From Lepidonotus clava (Eukaryota > Annelida > Polychaeta > Phyllodocida > Polynoidae), in NCBI GenBank assembly GCA_936440205.1, contig OW387136.1, positions 17,952,788 through 18,016,787 of the forward strand: a stretch of DNA of 64,000 bases. The letters run 5' to 3'. A program made the position numbers and the translations under genes. The first letter of the stretch is position 1. Each line of letters starts with the position of its first letter. This document shows positions 1 through 11,739 of this stretch, in pieces. The notes beneath the pieces were generated by a model. It made no database searches. It was not told the DNA's origin and saw only the letters and a program-made list of their open reading frames with translations.

Positions 1-400
1 ATATGGTAGACATTATGATGTTGTTGGTCTCCAGCAGGTGTCTGGGGACGTCATGTTGTTTCTCAGGTATAGACATTTTCACATTTTCTCTGAATTTTCC
101 ATCTGTGATGTAGGAAAGTCATATTGTTGTCTGGCTGGGGTCTGGAGAAACATGTTGCAGTTAGCCTCCAACAATGGGTATTGTCCATGTTATGTTGTTG
201 TTGGCCTCCTGCAAGGGTCTAATGATGTATTATTCTTGTTGGCCTCTGGCAGGGGTCTGAGAAAACATAATGTTGTCAGCCTCCAACATCATATTCTTGT
301 TAGACTCCAGCTGAGGTCTTGGGGCACCATGTTGTTCTTGGCATTCAGCTGTGGTCTGGGGATGTCATGTTTTTGTTGGCCTTCCCCTGGGCCTAGAGGC
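1..400. repeat. Imperfect minisatellite-like region
   Basis: Variants of a phrase of the form 'gttgttggcctccagcaggggtctggg..catgttgtt' recur about every 40-60 bases up to about position 400. Copies differ by substitutions and indels, so this is an old, decayed tandem array or a low-complexity GT/CT-rich tract. The short open frames across it look like accidents of the repeat. Its left end lies outside the window. Confidence 0.45.
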
Positions 401-844
401 GGGATACTCCAGCCTTGATAAGGCCCAGGGGATGGGTGATTAATGCCTGCTGCCTCCACCCCCTGCTGATAATTAGACATGCTACCCGGGCATTCCGCAG
501 CCTCAAACCCCACCTCCACCTACAGGCTGGCCTTGATTGAACACCCCTCTATGTTAAGGCCTTGACACATACACTGACCAGATTAATGAGTCGAGTTAAC
601 AGTTGAGATTGGATTAATTATTGTATGTGTCATGAGACCACAATTGAAAAGTATAGACGTTGTGCAGATGACGTCATAGCTACCCAAAACTGGGTTGCCG
701 CCATAATTATTGGCGGTCAATAATCATCATTATCCATAATCACTAAAAAGCTAGACAGAAAGATTATGTCAAACCTTTTTCAAACATACTTATGAAATCG
801 TTATTAATAATCAGTATCACCCACAACTTATGCATTTAAAATTT
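401..844. other. Noncoding, no recognised feature
   Basis: AT-rich noncoding sequence after the repeat. I see no exon-like frame, RNA gene or transposon end here. Confidence 0.5.
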
Positions 845-960
845 CATTATAGCCACGTGGTTGTGATGCCCACATGGTTATAACCAAAACGTGGTCACGT
901 GACCACGTCTGCACAAAGTATATAAAATATCAGCAATTACGATAATCTCTCTACAACGAT
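845..960 (+). promoter_or_regulatory. Candidate promoter: E-box palindrome plus TATA box
   Basis: Positions 889-908 form a perfect 20-bp palindrome centred on the E-box CACGTG (ACGTGGTCACGTGACCACGT). Another CACGTG lies at about 854 and a related CACATGG at about 871. A TATA-like TATATAAAA follows at 919-927, which would place initiation near 950. CACGTG is the known site of USF, MITF/TFE and Myc-type bHLH factors. No convincing coding frame follows, so this could drive a noncoding or distant transcript, or be chance. The inner 12-mer GGTCACGTGACC also occurs in the Ty3 LTR U3 in this window. Confidence 0.35.
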
Positions 961-2643
961 ATATTCTTAGACAGCGTCTACGACTGTTTGGTCGGCACAT
1001 GGATCATTACCTAACTACTACATCCCCCCCACTCCCTTTCCATATTGCCAATCCCCCCTCACGTGCACAAGTTTTTATATGTCTATTGTTACCGGTCTCC
1101 GTTTTCAAATCAGCTTGTCTCTCTCCGACACACAAACACGGATTAATCGTCAGACTTTCATATAACTTTCCATGTGAGCAGGACCATTCAACATCTCATC
1201 CAACAACGGAGGGTCATCAATTGCTCTTGTGAGTTGCTCCTCATGTTGTTGGGCAATCTGCCAACGGCGGAATTGAATTTGTATGAAGTATTGGTTTCAA
1301 CGTTTGCTGATCAAAGGCGAGCAGACATGGTAAATTGTTAATTCTTGCTGAGGCTGACTCTCTCCCCGGCTCGCTTTGATGCCTCGTCCATGCCTTTTTT
1401 TCCCTTACATGTCGTCCCTGGCACGCAATCACCAAATCTGACCGAGACAGATTACGGTTCCAAGAAGCCAATAGAAAATCAAACACCATTTATAATTCAC
1501 AACACAGTTATGCAGCAACAATGAGAAACATGTATTGGACTTTCATCTCGGCGAATCTCGCACAAGACAATGGATGTTTTTGTTGTCACAGCCTCATAGT
1601 TAACCGCCATTTGGTTCGTGAAAAACCGCATCGGGAAAAAACAGCCAACATCCGATCTTTATGGTTATGTTTTCAGGTATTCATTCAAAGGTTTTTTTTC
1701 AACGAGAATTCAACCGATTCCACTTAAGTGTTTGATTACCATTTTGTCCCTACTTCCTCATTTCCGAGTGTGAATCTTTGACATTTAATACCCGCCTTGA
1801 AGGAAATAAATGCATTTTATTATTGATGCGAACTGGACGAATTGTCCGTTCACCCTTATTATCGGCGACGTAATTGAACCTGTGTCCTTGCTGTTGCAGC
1901 TATATTTGAAAAGGGAGATCATATTACGACGTTAAGCCTGTAACACACTGTATGGCACTTCTGATTATATTATCTTGCAAGATTCTCATACTGAAAGCTG
2001 CATTTGTAGCAACATCGAAAAGCGATAAATCAATGAAGGATACAACCTCAAAAATCAGAGAAGAACAAGTTGGATAATTGATACAACGATCCGTATTTCA
2101 GTCTAAAACATTCTTTTAATTGACAGGGATCCTAGGAACTGTGAGCAACATCGCACAGTCAGTTACAGGTTTTGATTGAGCCGATGCCCTTGTCGCAGCG
2201 GTCATATTCAAAGGGCATCTCCTCACCTTGGGTCCATCCGGTCAATAAGTAGCGTCCCAAAAGACCACCCCACGACGTGGATGGATGGCTACTGACCAGG
2301 CAGTGGTCACTACTGGTCATCTACCACTCGCCTAATGTCCAGTTAGTTGGTCAGTAGGTGAGAGTGGGGCTGATCTACAGCTGATCGGGGCAGGTAGGGC
2401 ACGCCTGGGGTTCACGAGGCCCAGCCGCTACATAACAACTCAATTCATTGGAGGCTGAAAATACGACTACATTTATCTTGCCTACAAACTTGAACTTTTT
2501 GAGGACGAAATGTGTGTGCTTAATTATTTGACTAATACTTTCCTGTTAAAACAAAACCTGTCAAACATGTCGACGAAACACAGTATGTAGAATTAAACAT
2601 TGCTTCTTTGCCATAGAAAAACACATTCATTCATCAACACATG
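961..2643. other. Noncoding, no recognised feature
   Basis: Mixed-composition noncoding DNA. Short open frames are present on both strands, but none shows a recognisable domain or codon bias. The last four bases (CATG, 2640-2643) are the left target-site duplication of the solo LTR that follows. Confidence 0.5.
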
Positions 2644-3685
2644 TGTGACGTTCTCTGGTAAGTCGGGGTTGCCGATTCTTACAACAGAGGAACGTGGGGG
2701 TTGTTCGGGTCTCGGGGCGGACGGGGAATCCGGGCCAAGAACCGAGATGTGTTTCTAGAGTCGTGCCTCGCGCACGAGGGGGGGCTGAGCGAATCGATCG
2801 GGAATCGGCACTCGATGTCAACGGAGGACTGCGGGGGAGGGAAATTATGGTAGGGGTACGGGTCGGCCGGGGTTCGTCTCGCTCTATCTCCCAGACCAGC
2901 ATTCACCCCGACCGGGCGGTCCACCCCTGAGTTCCGGTCCGCGGGGGCGACGGGCCGACGGTCGCCTATTGTTTGGTAGCGTGGGGCCGAGCATGCCGCG
3001 CCCTCGTCCCCGCGGACTTCGTTCCTTCGTTCCGTTCCCCATGTCTTCGTGCCATACTACGCCTCGGTTTCCGGGACTACTTCGGGCCTTCGTGCCTTAC
3101 TCCGTTCCCTCGTTCCTCGTTCTTCGGGCCGTCGGGCCCCTTACCCTATCTCGAGCTTCGACTGTTTTGTCCTAACTTCTGCTTAATTACTCTAATCGGC
3201 TCATCTTTAGCGGTTGTTTCAGGAAAGAGGACACGTCTGGACACCAGGAGAACTGTTAAAGAACTCTGTTTATTCGGGCCTCACCGCCCCTTTATATACT
3301 ATAGAGGTCAGCCCTGATTGGCTGCTTTCGGTCACGTGACCTACAACTGACGTCACTTCCGGTTTATATTTTCCGTTTCCGGTTTACATTTCACTTCCGG
3401 TTTACATATTTCCGGGTTTCGTTCCTTTACATTTTCGTTCCTTACATATTCGTTCCTTACATATTCGTTCTTTACATATTCGTTCTTTTACATATTCGTG
3501 CCTCTTTTTCAGGCTTTCTATACTTTCGTTCATTATTACATATTCGTTCCTTTACATCTATTTCGTTCTCTTACATATATTTCGTTCTCTTACATATATT
3601 TCGTTCTCTTACATATATTTCTACTATTACCTTATTTCTATTATTTTGACCTCTATGTATTTTGGATGAATAGCCGTTCATCACA
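2644..3685 (-). mobile_element. Solo LTR, Ty3/gypsy family (older subfamily)
   Basis: A 1042-bp copy of the LTR that bounds the 13.6-kb element at 22496-36052. On the + strand it starts TGTGACGTTCTC and ends TTCATCACA, so read on its own strand it runs TG...CA. CATG at 2640-2643 and again at 3686-3689 is a 4-bp target-site duplication directly flanking both ends. No internal region is attached, so this is a solo LTR left by recombination between the two LTRs of a former insertion. It is about 95 bp longer than the young LTRs and clearly diverged from them, so it belongs to an older insertion or subfamily. The E-box palindrome (3330-3341), CRE TGACGTCA (3348-3355) and ETS-type CCGGAAGT of the U3 are retained. 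The open frames inside it are not genes. Confidence 0.95.
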
Positions 3686-4424
3686 CATGTCTCACACCCA
3701 TGGGATAGTGAATGGCGGATCGTTTTTTCCTGTCCGAATGCAATGTTTTCTTAACAGGCATCTCGCTTGTGGATCTATGTACCTCTGTAGCTAATCTTTT
3801 AATCCAAATGAAAGAACTTGTAATGTGGCTGAAACTTTAGTTCGAATTATCTTTCGTCGCTGATTTACTGTACAGGGACTCATTACACTATTACAAGCGT
3901 CAATGTATTTAATTTTGTGTAACAGGACAACAACAGAGTTGTGCCTTTTTTATGCAAATAAATACATTTTGTAATATTGCAGTGTCAATGATAAAAATCA
4001 TCACGATTGACTAAAGCACGTGTAAGTTATATTTGAAACGCAGCATACTCAGTAATGCACAGGAACCTTTTGTATGCCTGCAGTTCTTTGAACCTGTACG
4101 AAAACAGTACTACTCTAGACAAACTGAACTCTGGCATTGTTTATATCATGTGTAACAGACTGGAATATTTTCCTTGAATATCAATTTGTATACATGTGAC
4201 AGTGTTGGATGTTCAGCCTCTATTTAGTTTCGCTTCATTCCTTTTCCAGTCATGACTCACTTGGTTTACCCACTAAGCCATGGGCGACCGTTGATTAAGT
4301 GTATCTGTGGCGCTGAGTGTTGGTTAGCCTGGGCATTAGCGGCTAACTGTATGCTAATCAGGGCCCCTAGTCCCTGACCCACAGGGATCAGGGTTGATCG
4401 ATGGAGGGGTGGCTCATCCAGCGA
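3686..4424. other. Noncoding, no recognised feature
   Basis: AT-rich noncoding sequence between the solo LTR and the 37-bp minisatellite. Nothing else is recognised. Confidence 0.5.
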
Positions 4425-5266
4425 GCAGCTGGACCAACTCAGCCGGGAGGATGGGCAGCTCAGGTACTGACTCAGGGTATGAGGAGGGTGAGCAGCTTGG
4501 GTACACACTCAGGGGCTCGGGAGGGCGAGCAGCTGAGGTACTAACTTGGGGTCTGGGGAGGGTGAGCGACTTGGGTACACACTCAGGGGCTCGGGAGGGC
4601 AAACAGCTCAGGTACCGACTCAGGGTCTAGGGAGGGCGAGCAGCTCAGGTACTAACTTGGGGTCTGGGGAGGGTGAGCGACTTGGGTACACACTCAGGGG
4701 CTCGGGAGGGCGAGCAGCTGAGGTACTAACTTGGGGTCTGGGGAGGGTGAGCGACTTGGGTACACACTCAGGGGCTCGGGAGGGCAAACAGCTCAGGTAC
4801 CGACTCAGGGTCTAGGGAGGGCGAGCAGCTCAGGTACTAACTTGGGGTCTGGGGAGGGTGAGCGACTTGGGTACACACTCAGGGGCTCGGGAGGGCAAAC
4901 AGCTCAGGTACCGACTCAGGGTCTGGGGAGGGCGAGCAGCTCAGGTACCAACTCAGGGTCTAGGGAGAGTGAGCAGCTCAGGTACTGACTCAGGGTCTGA
5001 GTAGGGTGGGGCTTGGGTACTGACTCAGGGGCTCAGGAGGGTGAGCACCTCAGGTACTGACTTGAGGTGTGGGAAGGGCAAGCAGCTCAGGTACTGACTC
5101 TGGGTCTGAGGAGGGGAGCGGCTCAGGTACCAACTTAGGGTCTGGGGAGACAAGCAGCTCAGGTACCGAGCTCACCCTCCTCAGGTACCGACTCAGGGTC
5201 TGGGGAGGGCGAGCAGCTCAGGTACCGACTCAGGGTCTGGGGAGGGCGAGCAGCTCAGGTACCAAA
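4425..5266. repeat. 37-bp minisatellite with 185-bp higher-order unit
   Basis: About 22 tandem copies of a GC-rich unit of about 37 bp, of the type 'gggagggcgagcagctcaggtaccgactcagggtctg'. In the left half, five monomers form a higher-order block of 185 bp: the stretch from 4546 recurs from 4731 almost unchanged. The right end (about 4990-5160) holds more degenerate monomers. Each unit carries GAGCAGCT, a word also frequent elsewhere in the window. The glycine/serine-rich open frames across it change frame from one block to the next (185 is not a multiple of 3), which argues against a protein. Confidence 0.95.
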
Positions 5267-8200
5267 TCTGATGACACGATGACTGACATGCGTACATATT
5301 TAAACAAATGTGATATAGAATAAGAATACTTGGCCCCTTATCATACTGCGTATGAGTATTCTTGCATGTCCCATTACAGGTAGAATATGAGTCCTCTTCG
5401 TGTGAGTGGGAACTGTGTTTTACTTCTGACACATAGTACACATAGTACACAGTCCCTTCTTTTGTATACCTGGCAGGGTGAAAGGCTATGTCGGGTAGTG
5501 TGTGCTACATGAAGGGATCAAACAAAAAGAGATGGTCATACAAGATTGAATATGTTTACATGGACACACATAAAGTTTTAGGTTTATCAAACTATACATA
5601 TGATGTGCCATCACCTTGTCGTGGTGTCTATTTCATAGTTTTGAAGTCGCAGCTTCTGAAGGGTCAGGAGAGAGAATTGCCGATTCTTTTATCAGGCTTC
5701 AAAGATGTAACAAGTAGGCATTGAATGTCAAGAGGCGTTTCTAAGGTCAGCTCCATTTATACATGAAAGAAGACCCAAACAAAAAAGGGTGAATTGGTGC
5801 AATTCGAAAAAAAACCACCTGAAACATAAAATTGGAACATGAGCCACTACGACATGTTTACTTATGTTGTTGAAATTTTATTTGATTATCAATTTTGATT
5901 CATGAAATGGAGAAGGGGGCGACAAAGTAGAAATACTCTATGCCAATGACTACCTTTGTGATATGGCCAAATTTTCCCAGGTCGAAGAGCCCTCATCTCT
6001 CGCCAGTCGAAAGAGTTTTCTTTACGGAACTGCATTAATTCAGATCCAGAATACGAATTTATGAATTTAGAATTTACTTTTTGTTTGTGGTTTAGCGTCA
6101 GCAATCAGAAACTGTCATCTCAGACGGATTATTCACGACTTTCTTTCGTTTCAACGTCGGGAAAAGCAATGCCACATCATGGACTGTAAAAAAGCGATTC
6201 AGAATTTCATATTGCAAATCATCAGTATGCAATTCACCTCTCTGAATACTGTGGATTGGAAGTCGTCCGTAGGTTTGAACCAGGTGGTTTTGTCCCTAAA
6301 TTTGACTGATATTTGATCCAATCGGTCCGACAGTATTGACCCTGGGACCAGATGCTCAGGTTGACCTCGGGCACTATGGATAAGACCTTGGGGTGGTCCT
6401 CCTGTAAGCTGGTCACCGGTCAGGCATGAAAGGTGCGTCGGTACCACATCAAAGGGGCCGCCCCCGACCCCACCTGGGGTAGGGCGAGATCAATGCTTCA
6501 GGTATTGAGTGGATTATTGTTTAACCCCAATGGGTCAATACCGCTTACACAGGGTGTTTGGTCAGCGCCCTGACGCCCTGGCCGCTTGACCAGTGGTCCC
6601 GGCCAGGGTACTGGTGTTCTGACCTTTTATAAACATAGGGAGAAAGGCGGAGGGGTGGCAGAGTACAATGGGTTCTTTTGGAATGAGATTAGAGTAATCC
6701 TCCAAAGATGAAGGTCAATAACATAAATTAGTTAAATACGTTGCTTATGGGAGATTTTTTAAAAGAGAAATCCAACCCAAACCCATTGAGATTTAGTTCG
6801 ACGTGCCAGTCAGTGGTCTCAGCAAAATGATAAAAAGTTCTTATTAAAGTTCATGACACCTCATTCAATTTGGACTGAATTATATGCAAATAGCTCCAAG
6901 TAGCTAACTGAGTGATTACTGGATGGGGCTTCGGTGTGTAGATTTGGAGGTGGATCGGAGGGTGGCCCCTTGGACATCCTCCCGTGCCAAGGACGCAAGG
7001 CCATCAGTGGGACGCCCACACCTGAGGCCCGACCCCCTCACCTCCAGGTACTGCTCCTCCAGGTGTGTAGGCTTGTACACGGTACCAGCGGGGTACAGGT
7101 ATGAACTACATGTATACAGGCTGCAGCAAGCGTCCCCATATATATATAAACATACACATCCGGAGGGTTAGCGAATACTAAACAATACAATCAATGTGGC
7201 TCTGCTATGTAAGCGTACCTTTAGTGTATGTGCTTTCAGTGTTTGCAAGCACAGTTATGACCAATTCATGCTTCTCTTTGAAGAGACTGCAGCCTTTATG
7301 GGTTTGCTTCGGTGCAAAAGACGCCGTTGCCTACAGTGATATATGGAGCTGGGTATGTTGTCTGTGGAGGTGAGACTCTGTATGTATTGCTGGTTCAATC
7401 TTGTGCTAAACAAAATGTCCACTGAGGTGTTTTCAGATATCTACCTCCTCAAGAAAGAACGACCCCCAGAAGCCTGCCTTTAAGACGCCAGATTTATGGA
7501 GCAGGTTTTTCTCCACCACCTTGGGGTAAGCGCGCCACTCCCTACCCTGCCCATTACTCTCAAGCATCTCCCCTCCGCTCTCTATCTATATTTCTTTTTC
7601 ATTTGATTCGTCCATTTTGTCTGGATCTCTCTCCAAAGTAGAGATTAGACCTTCTCACGACGGTCCGAACCTAAATGGACCAATATCGTGAAGTAGCCGT
7701 GACAGGGCAATATCTCTGCAGTGAGGAGGGTTGGGGGGGCTGTTTTTATATGTCTCCGAACTGAAAGGTTTGGCTTTATCGTTATGAGGGCTGGTGGTCC
7801 CAGTCTGACGCTGTATCTCGCCCCAGTTCCTCCTGTCGGTCGGTAAAGGCAGGGGTACAATGTGCGACGGTTCACCAATAACCGGATTTAGCTTGTGATT
7901 GGCAGACACCCGTACCAAATGAATATCCACCCTGTCAAGGACGATCTTTCTATATACTGCCCAACAGAACCGACCTATTTTCCCAGTGACAGTCTTACAA
8001 ACTGATATGTAAAGTAGTGCAGGAAGTGATTCAGAATGTGGGTTTAACATTTTTGCATCAAACAGAAGTACAATGACAACTTTTTGTATTTATGTTTTAA
8101 AGGGACAACTCTGTTTCGCCCCTTGGTATCTGGAATTTTCTACTTGGACTTTGTACAAAAAGTCCATATCTAATCTTGGGTTATGCCTAGATTATTACAC

Positions 8201-11200
8201 AACATGAATGCTGTACATTCCGTCCTTCCTTAACATATATGACTGTTATACATTTCTATGACCTTATGAGCTATGACAAGTGCTAAAAAGGACAGGCCAG
8301 GGACGCCCAGTCAACTTCTGTTCGGAGCTGCACATCAGTCAGTTTAACTCAGCCTGGAGAGTGTAGACTGTGATTGGGTTGTGTCAGGCAGTGCTCCCCG
8401 CTGGAGGAAGCTGTCCTCTGACAGGTACACCGCCGCCAGGGGGGCTGCTCCAGGGTGGGACACGCCACCCTGTAAGGTCATCTCTGAGTCACCAAGGAGT
8501 GTCCATGTGATATGAAGTGCCGATAGACTACCTACCTACATGGAAGATCATGTCAAAGGAATGTGGTTCAATACTTAGAAAAATAAATTTAAAAAAACAA
8601 AAAACTATACTGAAACATTGATGGTACTGTTTGGCCTGCTCAGTCATCGTGTTTATTGAAAGCATGGACATTAGGCATTATCAATTCGAGCATTTAGCAT
8701 ATTGATTACGAACGGAAAGCTCTCTTCTATTGAAAAAAAACAACGATGATACATGAAGTGTGCACAATCTTGTGTCTCAGGTTCAGGAAATTGTTTACCA
8801 GACACGACCTTCTATGATTTAACACGATACCTTGATTTGCAATGGACAGATATCAGTTTCAGAGTCCGTTCAGTAGAAGAATAGTCCATCAACCAGTTAA
8901 ATTGAATGATTTCTTTTAGGGACATCTGCCAATGTCCTCGGGCGATTTTCCTTTGAGTACAAGCTACCGTCCCTAAATCTATATTCTTTACCTTCATTGA
9001 CATGTACTTCCACACTTTTTCATACAAATAAAATCAGAATTATGTTGAAAAATTAATACTGAAAACAGGAGCTTTACGTTCCCCTTCCCCAAAACGAACC
9101 GCTCGTCGGCTGTGAGGGTGATAAAAGCCTAGTTTTACACTTGGCCTTATGTAGGGGATGTCTTCTCCCGCGAATGTATCTCTCCGTGTCACTCAGTACC
9201 TCGTTCCCAGGGACACACTGCTCAAGTGAAATCACTGCGTGGGCTACCTTAAAATGGATCTCACACCTGGAATTGTAAGGGGGCGTAGTTCCTATTACCA
9301 GAGGCGATGACAAGCCTTCTGCTTGAATAGGTATAACTTATCATGGAAAAGGGGACAGTTTCACCAATTAATTAATTTAGAAGGAAGCTATCCATACTCT
9401 ATGAGCTGGACAACAATCACGAATATAAACTATTCTGAAATTTGAAGATTACATTGTTTACATGTTGAAGTAGGCCTATATATTTGTTATTATTCATTTT
9501 TCAACAATGTAGCTATTGAAAGAGCACGACTACTTTGTGGTGTAGCTTTGAATCAATAAAGAAAAATATTAGAATTATTCAGTTGTTATCTTATCAAATT
9601 TTGCCGATTATGATATCAATAACCACCGTATATAATGACTTAGGATATTGCGTATCATGATACAACAGGTGTTATGAACCTGTATATGAAACTGTTATCG
9701 CAAAGGGCTATTGAGATTAGTGACAATGCATGACAAGTATTCTTTTTTAATGAAAATCTATGTTTTAGCACATGTTGTGTTCGGCATATTTCATGGTGGA
9801 CATCTTAATGTTATTATATTGACTGTAAGGTTATACAGTGAGAACCCAGAGAGCAAAATCTATGGGAGACTCAATGCTGGATGTTCATAGTCTGAATTTG
9901 ACAACCAAAAAGAAATCAAACTCTTGTTCAAAATGAAGCTTACTCTCGATTTCCTTTTTTTTGGTCCACGGCAAATTAAATCGATGTCGATGACTCATTA
10001 GATTATTTCAATTTCACTAGGAGCAGAATCATCACGCGTGCATGTGTATTTTCCCCTGAGCAAGCAAATAAACCATCGTTTCCCAATCCCCATACGCACT
10101 TTCTGAGCTCTGACCTTTGCTACGAAGGCTAATATGGAAACGTTTCTGTGTCATTAGATCTTGTACCGTTGTAAAATATCAATGTTTATGATCTAGGTAG
10201 ATGACAATGGGCTTCACAAATACTTGTTTCTCCAACAATTCACGCTAAATAACACTCAATACTAAATGTCGTACATGTCATCACGACCATGCAAGTGAAA
10301 AATAGCAGAATAAATTGCTGTATTAAATGTTTACAGAGCCATTATTTCAGTTGCAACTCGTTATGAGGGCGTGGAAATGAAAATCTGCCAACTGCCTCAT
10401 TATTGCCATGAGAACATCAGACCAGAGATATAATCATATAATTAAAACATTATGAAAAGAAAAGAAGTTATTCCTTTAGAATCATTAACAGGAGTTGAAT
10501 ATCAATCTATTTGGCATCGCGTCTTTAATTTTTGAAATGTAAGGTCATCAACTTGTCATACATGTCGTTATTAGTATCGTTAGGCCGGGTTTTGTATGTT
10601 TATCTCTGCTCTTATCTCGTAAAGTTTCTGGCTTTGTCCAACAAACTGCGACCTCTGTAGTCCACGTGTGGGTAGCCGACAGCACGGTGCAGGATTAAAT
10701 CATACTTACATCATTATAATGGACATTTAGAATTTAGAATAATGGTCTACAACAAACTTGACGAGATAGTGGTAACTTGCGTGTTTTTCTAAAAACAAAC
10801 TTATAATGAGCAGGAACACAGTGAATCATAATATGAATGTATATGTGTCTATGAATATATTTGTAGGATTTGTGATATGCACGACACTTGTTTGATTCTT
10901 TGGAAGAAACTGATTCGAAGCAGATCATCCCGCTGGGGTCTCGTAGTGTGACGAGCTCTGAGTCTTTTGCACTAGATGTGCCAATGCAGAGAAAGTAGAG
11001 GGTGATGTACCTCTGTGTTTGAGGACAACCAACGCCCATTGGTGTTTAATATTTAGATATGCAACAAGGACTACATCCTTTTCCCCAGGCACCATTCACC
11101 TGTTCCCTTTTCTGCGGCCCTTTACCAACCCCCAATCCAAAGCCCCCTTCCCTTGGGTAAGTCACCCGGGCCAGTTACCCGATGTATACGTTTTCTCTAC

Positions 11201-11739
11201 GGTACGCTACCAAGTTTTCTCTACGGTTAATGACTGGCATAAAACAAAACAACTTTAGACACTTTATTGGTTGAAATATAGACATTCAGAAAAATGAAGC
11301 AAATAAGCATTTAATTATGTTATCTGTTATTCACGTATGATAGTAAACCCATGAACTGATGAAAGTAGTATACATATAGAACAAATCCTGGTTCATACTC
11401 CATGTATTAAGAACCGATAAGCACCCCCAGAGCTATTTTATCATAAAGCTCGCTGGTCTTCACTCTCTGGGCCTATCAATAATTAAAATCAAAGTTTAGT
11501 TATGGCAACGAAAGATGTCATAACCAGGTATCTTACGCTATTTGCAGAACTACTATAAAACACACGAGACATTCTTTCGATCAATGGAAAGAACGTGATG
11601 GTGCGCATCCTATTTGTAGACTAGACACCTGCACCAGTAAATAAGTGTGACCTGCCAACAGGTGAGTAACCCAAGGGAGAATAGATTGAGTAGACAGAAT
11701 GCAGACACCACCCATATCACAGCCCCACGGTATACTGCT
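5267..11739. other. 6.5 kb noncoding DNA
   Basis: Long noncoding stretch with no gene I can support. It contains a small TA run at about 7137-7149, AT-rich low-complexity DNA near 8580-8610 and scattered short frames. The longest is about 130 codons on the - strand at 7655-8050. It has no recognisable motif, and its composition is like its surroundings. Confidence 0.45.

Noticed and set aside
4394-5323. Gly/Ser-rich repeat protein frames over the minisatellite
   Set aside because: The 185-bp block shifts frame each time, so the same peptide reappears in different frames, an artefact of the DNA repeat.
7655-8050. 131-codon - strand frame
   Set aside because: No domain, no splice or promoter context, composition like its neighbours.
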